Of a DNA stretch of 64,000 nucleotides, positions 48,368 through 60,384 are shown one piece after another. Origin of the DNA: Toxorhynchites rutilus septentrionalis (lineage: Eukaryota; Arthropoda; Insecta; Diptera; Culicidae); contig NC_073746.1 in the NCBI RefSeq assembly GCF_029784135.1, positions 179,553,788 through 179,617,787 of the forward strand, written 5' to 3'. Each line of letters begins with the position of its first letter. Positions within the stretch are counted from its first letter, which is position 1. The translations under genes were made by a program, and so were the position numbers. The notes under the pieces are model-generated. The model saw only the letters and a program-made list of their open reading frames with translations, was not told where the DNA came from and did not search any database.

Positions 48368-49363
48368 ATGGCGTTTACTAGTTTCATTTCAACAGAAATC
48401 GAGAAAAAGCACCAGATAGACGCCATTTATTTCGATTTTTCCAAAGCGTTCAACAAAGTTCCTCACTACCTCGTCGTTACGAAACTTCGTCACCTGGGAT
48501 TCCCTCTCTGGATTACCGAGTGGCTGCGTTCTTATCTGGCTGAGCGACGGGCGTACGTCAACATCAGCGGGTCGCATTCTCGTACATTTCCCATCACATC
48601 TAGTGTGCCACAGGGCAGCGTGCTGGGGCCACTCATTTTCGTGCTGTTCGTGAACGATTTGTGCTTTCGATTGAAGGCACGAAAACTGCTTTACGCCGAC
48701 GACCTGAAGATTTATCGATCTGTCGCTTCCCACCTCGACTGCTGTGCACTTCAGGCGGATATTAACGAACTGCAAAAATGGTGCCTTGAGAACGGTATGG
48801 AACTGAATGTAAAAAAATGTAAGTCGATCGCAATCTCTCGCCGACAATCTCGAATCGTATTCGTATACCAAATCGGGCCCGTACCTCTGGAGTGTGTTGT
48901 TTCCATCCGCGATCTCGGTGTGATCATCGACAACAAACTGCGCTTCAACGAACACATCAACGTAACCACCGCCAAAGCGTTCGCAGCCCTAGGGTTTGTT
49001 CGACGTAGCACCAGCAACTTCCAGGATGTTTACGCTATGAAGAGACTATACTGCTCATTGGTTCGTAGTATCCTGGAATATGCCGTAAGTGTGTGGGCTC
49101 CATTTCACGCTACCCAAACACTCCGAATGGAGAGAGTTCAATACAGCTTCGTTCATTACGCCCTACGCTCACTACCTTGGTCCGACCCAATGAACATGCC
49201 CGATTATGAAAGCCGCTGTAGACTCATCGCTCTCGAAATGCTTGCCTCCAGACGTTCGAATCTACAACGGCTTCTTGTTTTCGATTTGATTTCGGGAAAC
49301 ATCGACTGTCCATCATTGTTGTCCAGTGTTTCGTTTTATTCGCCCGCCCGTCAACTTCCGTGA
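48368..49363 (+). pseudogene. LINE reverse transcriptase core (331 codons open)
   Basis: This would copy the element's RNA at a nicked target. Motif A is YFDFSKAFNKVPH (D23), motif B is SVPQGSVLGPL, and the catalytic YADD is at 109-112 (LLYADDLKIYR). The thumb has DLGVIIDNKLRF, LVRSILEYAVSVWAP and ALRSLPWSDP. The frame ends with SPARQLP, and the tail continues in another frame (RTSYGLNNPLDIQCFRSFN to 49523). The reading frame is remarkably clean across the RT core compared with its edges. The N-terminal part and endonuclease are missing, so it is not autonomous. Confidence 0.88.
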
Positions 49364-49742
49364 GCGCGAGTTATTGTTTATTAGACGACATAGAACCTCT
49401 TATGGCCTCAATAACCCGTTGGACATCCAATGTTTTCGTTCGTTTAATAGTGTTTGTGCAGTGTTCGAATTTGGTATGTCCAAAAATATTTTTAAAAATA
49501 GGATTAAGGCTTTATCGATTTAAGTTCAGTCTGTGGAATTTTTCATTAACATTCGAGACGTTGCAAATAAATAAAATAAATTATCGCTCGCGAGAGGAAT
49601 AATTTCACTCCCTCTCTCTCAGTGTTTGTGCGTCCAGTAACTGAAATATAACAAAAAGAGAAAGCAATATAAAAAAGAGTTCAATATTCTTCCCTTCACT
49701 TTCCATCATGCATTGGATGTGATTATGGTAATGACTGTCCAT

Positions 49743-50203
49743 TCAACACCTGGCTTCTGGAACTGGAACCATGGAGTTTATCGATTCGGCGATGGGCATA
49801 ATGGCTTGATTGATCTTTCTAAAACGTAACCTGCAGTCTCCAGTTGAGAAATTGTGTATCCCTCGTGATTACTACTTTCATTGTCTGTAAATACGAAACC
49901 GGAATTTTTCAATTGGCTCTGTCAAAGTAATCGTCATCATATTGCAATATTGGCAACAATGCCTTGTATTGACTCCTAGCAAAGTATTTCAACTCGGAAC
50001 AAAACAAAATTTACTCTGCAGCATTAGTTTAAAAAACTTTTATCATGTTTACTTTTGTCTATGGAAAGCACGACTTTGCGGCGCACCACAGATACCAGGT
50101 TTGAAAACCAGTCTTCATTTTGAAGATATTTGATTTTGTGAAGACATTTTGAAGACATTATGAAATGTGTGAAGACATTTCAGTATGAAGCGTACGTTCT
50201 AAC
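49743..50203. other. No recognisable feature
   Basis: About 460 bp. There is a local reiteration of 'gtgaagacattt' near 50130-50180. Confidence 0.4.
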
Positions 50204-50859
50204 TGTTGGCCGCAAATATCGTCAAAAAGTAGGGCTTTAGTATCAGCGAACGAAGCGGTCTGAATACATATTGTCTCTAGAAGGCATTAGTTCATTTGCG
50301 CTCGAAAAGTAGAATGATTTGCGAACGCCCGAGCGGCCTTAGGCTTTTTCTTTCAATTTATTAACGGAAAACACGACCGTTCTTCACTGTGTCTAGATAC
50401 TAACTGTTTTATTTTCTATCTGAAAAAATTACATACAAGTTTTTCTTGCATCTATTACCTCTTCGTTATACTTCGAAGTATAATAAAAGAAAAACGAACT
50501 TGCGATAACTTCGCCACTATCGTGAAATCATACCCTATCTCTTGTTTTTAGAATACAATAAACAAAACGAACTTGCGATAAGCTCGCCGCTATCGTAACA
50601 CCAAAGCATAGACAAAAATTCCTATCTTAAAACTAGACCTATGATTCACACGATCCACAAACAAGGATCGTCAAGATGTATTTATTTATTCGGGATCTAC
50701 CCGAGCCTATCATAAAATGTATTCTATGATTCACACGATCCGCACAAAGGATTGTGCGATAAAGATATGTTTCACCATATGGAATTCACCATTCACCTCG
50801 ATCGGTCCCTATCACAAACATGGGTAAACAAATCCGTCTCTTGTTATGAGGTCGCTGCA
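50204..50859 (-). repeat. LTR-like block, minus strand
   Basis: On the minus strand it begins TGCAGCGACC, directly after a purine run GAGTAGGGGGAGA that would suit a polypurine tract, and ends GCGGCCAACA. Inside are 'gatcccgaataaataaa' words that also occur, in the other orientation, in the LTR-like block at 52266-52722. It is probably the downstream LTR of a mostly lost element on the minus strand. Confidence 0.45.
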
Positions 50860-51248
50860 TCTCCCCCTACTCAATGAGTTTTAGGGGAAACTAGATGAGT
50901 TTTCCCTAAAATTAGTTCGAAAGGTTAGATTTCCTATCTACCTGCTAATATTGTTATCAACCTTCTTTTATTTATAAATATATTGCAATAGTTTTTTTTT
51001 TATGTATGAATGAGTATAACTGTTAAAAATATGTTCTTGTTTATTATAATATTTGTATACTTCATCTACAGTTTTCGTGTATATGTTATTATTATTATTT
51101 TTTTAAATTTTGTCTACTTAACTTAATTAGCTAGTTTCTTGTGCAAATTTAGTTTTGTTATTAACTGTAAATATAATTATTCATTATTTATTAAACGGTA
51201 TTATTTATTTAATTATATTTTTTTGTATACATTTGCGTGAACTCATAT

Positions 51249-51339
<91 letters not shown>

Positions 51340-52265
51340 GTTGTTAGTGTGTCCATTCGCTGACTGACTGGTCATCTTCCGCTATGACTTATCATTTGGT
51401 TGATCTCTGATACTAGGTATGGGCTGCCGCATGCCTTCTCTTCACGTCGTGTTGTTCTCGTCCATCCACCTTTCTTCACTTATGCATGTTCCTGGGCCCC
51501 ATTCTAGAACAACCTTTTAGAACGGTCCATAATTCCACAACTCCTACCATCATTGGATTGAAATCGACGTCAATAACGCGTTTTTGTTTACCCGTTTCAT
51601 TTGCTTCTCTGGTTGTATTTTTTTTTTTTTGTTATTTCAGCAATCTAGGCTTCCCATTTATCTGGTGTCATCTCTTTTGAATCACCTTTCTACACTATTT
51701 TAGTACAATCTTTAATTGAATCAGAGTTATTTTCTTTATCATTATCAATCTCCGGCAATATATAATCAGTTTTGAGATTGCTGTAATTTTTTTTTCGTCA
51801 ACGTTGAATGGCTCTGTCCAATTATGGAATCCAGTTTCATCACAATTTCCACAGCTTCTTCTTCAGTTTTCTTAGTTACAGATTTGCTGATCTGATTCAC
51901 TTTTTGCACGACTCTCGAATCGCTTCCTGTTTTCGCTCCGTCGTCCCACAGCACCCAACACCATTGACCATGGACCTTCCGCATGACTCGTCGTCCTCTT
52001 CTTGTGACCATTCAGCTGGGATGCCGAATCGTTCTTCTTCTCTTCAGCGCTGTGCTGAGTTTTGTCCTTGCCTCGCCTGGCCACGTCTCGCTCCTCGTCG
52101 GAAATCCATTTCCATGGTTCCAGTCTAATCATCTTACGACATATAATTATACAATTTTCTCGTTCATACATTGTTTTGTCTTTTTTTTTAACTTTGTCAA
52201 TTTTATTTTTTTTCGTATTTCTAACTTTTAAGCAAATCAATAAAATTTAATACAGTTTTCAAAAG
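50860..52265. other. AT-rich interval between the two opposed LTR-like blocks
   Basis: It holds the candidate polypurine tract (50860-50871) and an (AT)n tract. A minus-strand frame of 122 codons (51872-52240) is rich in Lys, Arg and Glu and has no recognised domain. Confidence 0.35.
51255..51337. repeat. (AT)n microsatellite
   Basis: About 83 bp of perfect alternating AT. Confidence 0.96.
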
Positions 52266-52722
52266 TGTTGCGACGACCTAAAAACCAAAATTATCAATAC
52301 GCCGCGCCTGAATGATTCATAGTTTATTTTTATACAGGGGCAAAAAGATTAGGTCGGAGCGATTCCGAATAAATAAATTAATCTGTTGATTTTACGATCG
52401 TATGAGCCTTAAGTTTTCAGATAGGGACACATTTGCGATAAGGTCAGCACGATCCCGAACAAATAAAGTAATCTGTTGCTTTTACGATCGTATGACTCAC
52501 AGTTTATTTTTATGTAAAGATAGGGCCTAGGTTAAGGAAAGCTTATCTCGAATCCCTTTTGGCTTGATTATACCTCAAAGAGGAGGAAATAGATGTAAGG
52601 AACAAGAAGATATGTGGAGGAAAAGAAAAACGGAAAAAAATAAAGGAGTCTGGATTGAGCAACGAATAGGAACGGTCGTTATTTTTAGTCTAAAAGAAAC
52701 CTCCCCGACTCGGCCGCGTGCA
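52266..52722 (+). repeat. Probable 5' LTR of the Gypsy/errantivirus-like element
   Basis: It begins TGTTGCGACGACC and ends GTGCA. Two bases later comes TGGTGACAGCGG (52725), a plausible primer-binding site because it starts with TGG, the complement of a tRNA CCA end. It holds two tandem ~85-bp units, each ending 'ttttacgatcgtatga'. No matching 3' LTR is seen after env, so the call rests on position and ends. Confidence 0.5.
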
Positions 52723-53428
52723 TGTGGTGACAGCGGTGTGCGGACCGCGATAGTGTTAAACATTTTAGATTAGCAGTTTGAAAAGTGATAGACAATTTAT
52801 CGGTATTTTCGAGTTTCCGCACCGGGAAATTTTCATATCCACTAAATGAACTTTATAATACGAATATATATTTAATGAATTCTTCTGTATGTAAATTTTA
52901 TAATTGGTATTTCGTCGCATATGTTGGAACGTAAAGTGATAGATCGATTTTCCCCGGATATGCAAAGTTTACTACTGTGGTGTTGAATTGGCACGGAACC
53001 CGTACAATTGTGAAACAGTGAAATTTCAAACACATACTAACTGCGTCTTAGCAATGTAATCGAGCTTGTGTGATTTGAGAGCACTATAAAAACTGGAAAG
53101 CAAAATGAACAACAGTAATGCAAATTTATAAGACACTTTCATTCAAAGTGACAATAACGAAAAAACAAGAAGCCAAAACAGAAACAGTTATACAGAAAGC
53201 TAAAAGAGTGAACCCCAAAAAGGTAGACCAGTCAAGAACGCGACTGAGTAGATCCCGGTTAAAAAGAGTACCCGAAATGTGGATTCGAGAGGTTCTGGTG
53301 ATTGGGTAGGTAAACAAACACGATATCTTTCAAAACATTCCTAACAAGCGATAATTTTTTTTTTTTTTTTTTGAAAAAAAAGAAGTGATTTTCTTTTCCA
53401 TCGAAATTCTGCTCTATATGCAGAATTT

Positions 53429-54968
53429 TTGATATCGCGATTGCTGGAAATAAAAGATTACGTTGATAGGGAATATGCGAACCTGTATAAAAGCAAATAC
53501 AGGGCAAGGTCTATAAAAGGCATTCTTATTAAAAAACAGCTTCTAAGAGACCATTTAAATGAGTTCGAATCGATTCTGAACGACTACGAACATAAAGTTA
53601 CAACCGAAGAGTGGAACAAACTAACTGACGACTTTGAGTTCGTTAAAACTAAAGTGACACTATCCCTTGAATTATTAGAAGAAACTGCAATAATCCTAGA
53701 TAGCGAAGGATTTTCTCTGCCTCAGAGCAACTTACAAAAATTTAAAACAAAAGATCCCACATTACCTTCGACTTCGAAAACCAATAATCAAGCTATAAAG
53801 GGAGCAAACCATTTGAATTTTGTTGAACATAGTTGCCTCATCAACAAAGTAGGCAAATCTGAAAACAATAAGATTAACGAAAATACAATAATATTAAAAC
53901 CCAACATTTCACAAGAAAATTTTAATTTTCAAGGGACAATAAATAAAAAAATAATAAAAATGGCCAATGAAGATTATACATTTCCAATGAAGGATGCTAT
54001 CCAATGCATCCCAGAATACCATGGATCAGTTGACGAACTTGAACCCTTTTTGGTTCGAATCGAAATGTTTGCGGATCTCATCCCGGAGGATAAAGATCAA
54101 AAGCCGCTTTTAAACATTGTTCTGATGAAGTTGAAAGGCAAAGCCGCCACTTCCATCAATCGTGTAAAGTCAAAAACGTGGGAGGAAATGGAAACAAAAT
54201 TGATCGAAAATTTTAGCAAGAAAATTTCGGAAAAAGAGATTCTACAATTAATAGAAACTCTAGAACAAAAATACAATGAACCTTTTAGTGATTATATTAA
54301 TAGAGCACTAAAGATAAAAGAATATATAGACGCAATGAATGATAACCAAGAACAAATGGCCAACCAAGCTCTACAACTGAACCAGCAGGTTACTTTTGCA
54401 GAAAAATGTCTTAAAATTCATTTCGTAGGAGGACTAAGAAATTTAAATTTAAAACAAGCAGCGAAGGCCCATCGGAAAACCACTTTCAATGATTTAATTC
54501 AATATCTGAAGGAAGTACATGTCGAATGCGAGCAGTTAGAGGATATTGAACAGAGACTTCAGTCCTGTCGGTTAACCACTAATCAACAACAAAGGAATAA
54601 CAGGCAACATCAGAACAATCTGACTTTCCAGCAACCGCAGAATCGATTCAACCAACACTACAATAACAAAAGGGAACGGCATCAACATTTTATGCAAAAC
54701 AGGAATCTCTCTACCAAGGGCCAAATCAATATCCGCCTAATCAAAATAATAGACAATGGAATAATCACGATAGGGGCTCACAACCCAACAATGTCCACTA
54801 TCAATATCAGCCTAATCAAAGTAATGGCCAATTTAGAAATTATGAGAGATTTCCTCAAAATGATAACGGTAACTACCAATATCAGTCGAACCAACACAAT
54901 AGCCAATTTAATAATTACGAAAGAGCTCATCAAAACGGCAATATGAATTCCAATCAAAGAAAAAACTA
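53429..54968 (+). pseudogene. Errantivirus-like Gag, frameshifted tail
   Basis: The structural protein that would package the RNA. The open frame from 53429 is Lys/Asn-rich. Its middle (about residues 180-370) carries the capsid-like segment from FPMKDAIQCIPEYHGSVDE to AEKCLKIHFVGGLRNLNLK. No CCHC knuckle is present, as is usual for this group. From about residue 425 the Gln/Asn-rich tail is in another frame. That frame reads repeats such as QYQPNQSNGQFRNYERF and runs to a TAA near 54968, while the first frame carries on with non-Gag-like sequence to 54946. A one-base indel near 54706 explains this. The start is uncertain. Upstream of a T/A run at 53350-53386 is another frame (53118-53309) that may be the original N-terminus. 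Confidence 0.8.
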
Positions 54969-55064
54969 ATTTATGGGGGTTTTGTCAATTGCGTCCGAAC
55001 ACCCCGTCATATAGAAAATTACCCAAAAAGACGCTCTGAAACTAATACAGATGAAGATAAACTT

Positions 55065-56510
55065 ATGTCTCATATCGAAAATGCAGGAGCAAACAACTCT
55101 ATAAGCCAAAATAAGAAATATAATCAATTATATGGTGATAGTCGAATGGAAAAGCTGTTTAATATCCTTGACTTAAAACATTTGGAGGAAAATGATTACG
55201 AAGCTATCAAAACAATAGTAATTGATTATTGTGATATATTTTATTTGAAAGGGGATCGATTAACTGTTACTGGGGCAGCAATACATGAAATTGAGACAAC
55301 GACCAACGTGTCTATTAACAAACGACCATATAGATTCCCCGAATCTACAAAAAAACAGATTGAAGAAGAAATAGACGAAATGCAGCGGCAAGGTATCATT
55401 AAGCCAAGCAAAAGTCCTTGGAACGCCCCCGTTCTATGTCTTCCAAAAAAGGACACAGATACAGATGGAAACAGAAAATATAGAATTGTCGTTGATTTTA
55501 GAGCTCTTAACTTAATAACGAAACTGTTTGTATACCCAATTCCTTTAATCGATGAGATCCTTGACAATTTAGGTAATAGTTCATATTTTTCAACATTGGA
55601 CATAAAATCGGGATTTTATCAAGTTCCAATTAATCCATCAGATGCAGCAAAAACGGCTTTTTCAACTCCAAAAGGACACTATGAATTCACGAGAATGCCT
55701 ATGGGATTAAGAAACAGCCCATCAACATTCCAGAAGCTAATGAACACTGTTCTTTATGAACTGGAGGGGGTTCAAGCAATCGTATACTTAGACGACATTA
55801 TAGTTTTTGGAAAAACAGTGGGAGAACATAATCAGAATCTATCGAGAGTCTTGGAAGCCTTACGAAGACACAATTTGAAGGTGGAACCATCGAAGTGTCA
55901 AATCTTTCACACGAAAATCAATTATCTAGGACACACAATAGACAAATACGGTGTACGTCCTATGGAAAATAATATAAAAACTATAAAAAATATGTCCGCC
56001 CCAAACACAGTTAAAGGAGTTCAATCATTTTTGGGTACTGTAAATTTTTATGGTAAATTCATTCCAAAAATAGCAGAATTAAGGAAGCCTTTGAATGATC
56101 TTTTGAAAAAGAATGTACGCTTCGAGTGGACGAAACAATGCCAAGATGCATTCGAAAAACTAAAGAACTTTTTGACTTCAGATACTCTTTTATTGAGACC
56201 AAATTATAAAGATACATTTGTTATCACAACAGATGCAAGTAACTACGCAATTGGAGCGGTCCTGTCCAACGAAAAAACAACGAATCGACCAATAGCTTAT
56301 GCTAGTAGAGGATTAGTAGGGGCTGAAATCAGATATCATGCAATAGAAAAGGAGTTACTAGCGATTGTTTGGGCCGTGAATCGTTTCAAACATTATATAT
56401 ATAACCAAAAGTTTATAGTATATACAGATCACAGGCCACTAGTATCACTTTGGAATATAAAAGAGTCCTCTCACACTCTAACTAGACTAAGATTAAAACT
56501 GCAAGACTAG
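55065..56510 (+). pseudogene. Errantivirus-like Pol: reverse transcriptase and RNase H
   Basis: A 481-codon frame. The RT has FSTLDIKSGFYQ (catalytic D179), MPMGLRNSPSTFQ and YLDD at 241-244, then the connection (NYLGHTID, FLGTVNFYGKFIP). The RNase H has TTDASNYAIGAVL (D390), EKELLAIVWA and YTDHRPL. The frame ends at a TAG near 56510. The natural continuation (DIWYKQGRENIVADFLSRL) is in a neighbouring frame, so one base has been gained or lost. Upstream, only about 100 bp separate the Gag stop from this frame. That leaves no room for an aspartic protease, and no DTG/DSG motif is visible. Confidence 0.9.
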
Positions 56511-57280
56511 AGTGTGATATCTGGTATAAACAAGGTAGAGAAAACATTGTAGCCGATTTTCTATCAAGACTACAACCGCATCAATCTAAAACCATTGCAG
56601 TATTGACACGCCATCAGAAACGTCAACAAGATTTATTAATTGACAATGTAAACACGTCAGGCTCAGACATACATGTGGATGATCTGGATGGATTACTTAA
56701 CATCGACATAAACACTCACGTTGACACACAGTTAACCCGGGAGAACATTTCATACGATGAGTTTAAACATACTCTCATTAGCGAGGATCTGGATGATTAT
56801 GTACTAACGCTTTCAAAAACCATAAAAGATGAAAAAACTAGTGATGCAAAATTAAGGAATATTAAGGATGATTAATAGTAAAACAGCTTTCAATGAGTTT
56901 TCATCACTATATGAATGTCCGCATGGAATAAAAGATTGGATTAAAGAAGATTCTATTATATATCCTGAGAAGAAAGTGTTAGGTTTAATATTGAAGGGAA
57001 AAAGTAATACGCCAATAGAGTGTAAACTATTCTTCGAAACTCTCATGAGACAGTTTATCAAAAGTCCCGACTACATAACAAACTTCACTAAAATACATAT
57101 ATATCCTTTAGAAAAATACGTCAATATGAAATCCTTGATATATTAAAATTTATCGCATGGAAATTCAATAAAGAATTCATTCTTTACAATGCGGATTCCG
57201 AGAGGATTACAGTAGCGGAGAATGAAATCGAAACTATTCTGCACGAGTTTCACGATGCTCCACTTGGCGGACATGTCGGA
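56511..57280 (+). pseudogene. Pol linker and integrase zinc-binding region, degraded
   Basis: Frames at 56603-56875 and 56868-57146 are out of step with each other and with the RT. Near 57245 an integrase-type 'HEFHDAPLGGHVGMKRM' reading, the start of the HH-CC region, leads into the frame that opens at 57281. Confidence 0.65.
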
Positions 57281-58015
57281 ATGAAACGAATGCGCCAAAG
57301 AATTGGGATATTATATACGTGGGTAAATATGAAACGTGATATAGAAAATTATGTTAGACAATGTGATTCATGCGAGAAAAATAAAATTTGGAGTCATAAC
57401 AAAATACCAATGAAAATCACTACTACATCTTCAGAGCCATTTGAAAAGGTTTATATGGACATTGTAGTGTTGCCCGAATCTGACTATGGAAATAAATATG
57501 GACTTGTTATGCAGGATGATTTGACTAGATTCTTGATAGTAGCACCTATGGATAATCAAGAATCAGATACAGTCGCAAAAACATTTGTAGAACATTACAT
57601 TTGCAAATTTGGAACACCTCTAGAGTTAGTAACGGATCAGGGGGCTAACTTTATGAGTGAAGTATTCAAACATATTTGTAAAATATTAAAAATACGGAAA
57701 ATAAACACAAGCGCGTATCATCCAAAAGCCAATTTGGTTGAAAGATCGAATCGCGAATTGAAAACGTACTTAAGACAATACGTAGCAGGGAACACACACG
57801 TTTGGGATCAACATTTGCCATATTTTATGTTTGAATATAATACAACTGTAAATTCTTCGACTAAATATTCACCTTTAGAACTTCTATACAGACGAACTGC
57901 AAGAATACCTACATCCATATATAGCTATAAAGATCAGGGAATATACTACGACCATTATTGCGAGGAAATGAAAGCCATATTCAAGAACATACACTCTAAA
58001 GCGAAAGAAAATTAG
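57281..58015 (+). pseudogene. Errantivirus-like integrase core
   Basis: It begins inside the zinc-binding region, whose cysteine pair is at CDSCEKNK (residues 28-31). The catalytic triad is D60 (VYMDIV), D119 (VTDQGANF) and E154 (LVERSNREL). Only 34 residues lie between D119 and E154, where 35 is the norm, and the segment reads HPKANLVE, one residue shorter than the usual HPxxNGxVE. The frame stops at 58015. The C-terminal part (QPMWEDLVLVDTN, GTGQKLQSYWRGPYEVVEV) is in other frames up to about 58200. It would insert the cDNA, but this copy is probably non-functional. Confidence 0.87.
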
Positions 58016-58266
58016 ATATTATCAAAGGAAAAACGGAAGGAAATTTATGATCGTAGTACAAATAATTGGCAACCTATGTGGGAAGACTTGGTTTTGGTCG
58101 ATACTAACCCGATGGGAACGGGGCAGAAGCTCCAAAGCTATTGGAGAGGGCCCTATGAAGTTGTGGAGGTACCAAGCGAACAAACTACTATAATTAAAAA
58201 TGGAAATTAACCAAAATAATCTTTATAAATGATTTTAGAGCGTTAGTTGATTTTTTTTTCTCTCTA

Positions 58267-58281
58267 CATTATTCCTTTCAG
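58267..58281 (+). promoter_or_regulatory. Candidate splice acceptor for env
   Basis: Pyrimidine tract (from a T run at 58250 through CTCTCT) ending in TTTCAG just inside the env frame. Confidence 0.5.
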
Positions 58282-60067
58282 CCTCATAGCCAACCGGCTA
58301 TTATATGAAGCCAGTTCAATAGAAATTATAACGGAACACCTCGGGGAGACTTTAGTATCCCAAGGTAAATATGAATTTAAGGTACTTATAGATACAACAC
58401 AAATAGAAGAAGAGCTAGTATACCTCAGGAAAACATCCAGAAATTGGTATATAACATGTAATAAACTGGCAACATTTTTAGTTAAGTTACAATGCACACC
58501 AATCTACGAAGAACAAGAAACTGCAAGGATTGAATTAATCGGCACACAGAAATTTATTAAATCATTCTTTAGAAACCAACGTTCTAAAAGATCATGGAGA
58601 TTTTGGAATGATATGGATTCAGAAGACAAAATACGAATTGATAAAAACCTAGACAAACTTAGACATAATGAAGAAGAAGAGAAAAACACATTGAATTACC
58701 AGACTTCAGCACTAGACGAAATGTATAAATTCATAAACAATTCGATATCATCAGTAGACGAGGAAACTATTAAATTGACAAACAAATTTCAGAATCTTAA
58801 AGAACAAGTATGGCAAGATTCGCTTTTTGTGAACAATATAACCAGTAAAATGTACCTAGAAACAGGGCTAATGGGTGTAAATTTCTGGATTGAAACCTTG
58901 TCGTCAAGCATTAAATCCAAACAACAAAATATTTTGAATATACTGTTAAAAGACAACAAAAATCATATAATACTGTCGACGTTAGGGCCCAACTTTATTG
59001 AAAAATATTTTAATGAAATTTTTTTAAATTTACCAAAGGGTTTAACAATCTCGAAACGAACTGATGGTGTTATTGACGCTACGATTATTACAATTATTGA
59101 ATTGGAAACTTCATTACAACCAAAATTCTCAATAATGACATCATTTAAAGTCCCATTAGTGAGAAAAGAACCGCTAACGACTAGAAGAATAACAGTCAAT
59201 CCGCATCTAAATGGCTCAATTGTTACGACGATTAATATGCAGAAAGACATAATTATGAACATTAAGGATACTATTTGGGGATATATTTTAACCACTGAAG
59301 AATTCAATAAATGCGAAATGTTAGGAGACATAAAACTGTGTTACATCCCACATAAAGAGGAAAACTTGATAAATAGTGACCTATGCGTAGCGAATATTAT
59401 TTATAAAAATAATACGAATAACTGCAGTGTACGAAGTTTTAAAACTGTTCAAGACCTTTGGCTCTCAACACCAGATAGAAATACCTGGAGATATGTAGCT
59501 CCGAAAATAATACCATTAAATATTTCACATGGAAGCAACACTACATTGATCAATGTGATTGGAACAGGCGAAATTAAACTGCTTCCAAATATGAGTCTCG
59601 AAACTGAAAACGTCAAATTAACTTATTTCGATGAAATTCTAAGCTCAAAAACATACACTAAATCTGACAACCATTTAAATTTTACCAATGTAACAATGGA
59701 AGATTGGAAAATAGATAGGCTTCCTTTATTAAACACATCAGATAAGGTATATTCATTCATGAATAAGAAACAACTATTTGATATAGGAGTAGAAATAAAC
59801 CATCTAAAAAGGCACAATACACTTCTAGACAACCTGGTGTATGCACCTTATGACTATCCTTGGTGGTTTTCATCGGGAACACTTTTGGCAAGTATAGCTG
59901 TATTTGGGATACTAGCATGCTGTTATAAAGGAAAGATAGTATGCTGTGAAAGAAAATATAACATAAATAAACACAAAAAAAAATCAATGCATAAACTGAA
60001 AATAGTGAAAAAGAAACGTAAAAATAGAAAGGAAGTTCCTTTCTCGAACAGAAAGATGAAAAATTAG
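58282..60067 (+). CDS. Errantivirus-like Env (F-type envelope protein), frame open
   Basis: An open frame of 606 codons counted from 58247, whose first codon is TTG and unlikely to be used. A pyrimidine-rich tract ending TTCCTTTCAG at 58272-58281 is a good splice acceptor, in keeping with errantivirus env being made from a spliced RNA. The product is a surface glycoprotein related in kind to baculovirus F proteins. A furin-type RSKR lies at residues 112-115. Many NxT/NxS sites follow. A membrane segment (about 541-560) is followed by a very basic cytoplasmic tail. The stretch just after RSKR is short and charged instead of a long apolar fusion segment. Unlike gag and pol it has no stop or frameshift. 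I describe only what is present; function is not implied. Confidence 0.82.
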
Positions 60068-60074
60068 ACAACAA

Positions 60075-60281
60075 ATGACATTAAAGCAACAAGAGATGAT
60101 GATAAATAAAGTTTATAATGAAGAGACCCAATATATTGAGATGAATGAGCTTGATTTATATAAAAAAGACCTAGAAGTTAAGAAAAAGATACACACTAAC
60201 ACGGTCATCATTGGGGAACATTCGAAAAATAGTAATAACAATATCAGTTTATTAATGAAGAGACCCAATATATTGAGATGA
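60075..60281 (+). CDS. Small frame after env, altered by a tandem duplication
   Basis: It overlaps nothing and begins 8 bp after the env stop. The product is Lys/Glu/Asn-rich (KVYNEETQYIEMNELDLYKK). The sequence holding its second half is duplicated (137 bp), which is not a multiple of three. The copy reads out of frame and the frame ends early. Without the duplication it would run on towards 60440. It may be a displaced env tail or an accessory frame; I cannot tell. Confidence 0.35.
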   Translation: MTLKQQEMMINKVYNEETQYIEMNELDLYKKDLEVKKKIHTNTVIIGEHSKNSNNNISLLMKRPNILR

Positions 60282-60384
60282 ATGAGCTTGATTTATATAA
60301 AAAAGACCTAGAAGTTAAGAAAAAGATACACACTAACACGGTCATCATTGGGGAACATTCGAAAAATAGTAATAACAATATCAG
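60110..60384 (+). repeat. Exact tandem duplication, 137-bp period
   Basis: 'aatgaagagacccaatatat' starts at 60117 and again at 60254. Both copies run without visible mismatch to 'aataacaatatcag', ending at 60247 and 60384. Confidence 0.95.

Larger units (their letters stand above)
47620..49580 (+). mobile_element. CR1/Jockey-type LINE, 5'-truncated
   Basis: Coding remains from about 47630, the long RT frame at 48368, the C-terminal tail to 49523 and an (AAAT)n end just before the MITE resumes. It lacks the endonuclease. No clear target duplication is seen. Confidence 0.82.
47361..49742. mobile_element. TA-target MITE (second copy) opened by a LINE
   Basis: The left part, 47361-47619, starts after TA with TGGGAGATGGGGGTAAGACG and follows, inverted, the right part of the MITE at 14355-15155. 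The right part, about 49575-49742, continues the same MITE ('ttatcgctcgcgagagg' on to 'gcattggatgtgatta') and is then cut off. The LINE lies between. Confidence 0.7.

Noticed and set aside
51872..52240. A 122-codon basic frame on the minus strand as a gag or env tail
   Set aside because: Only charge composition supports it; no motif, and the plus strand is open as well.
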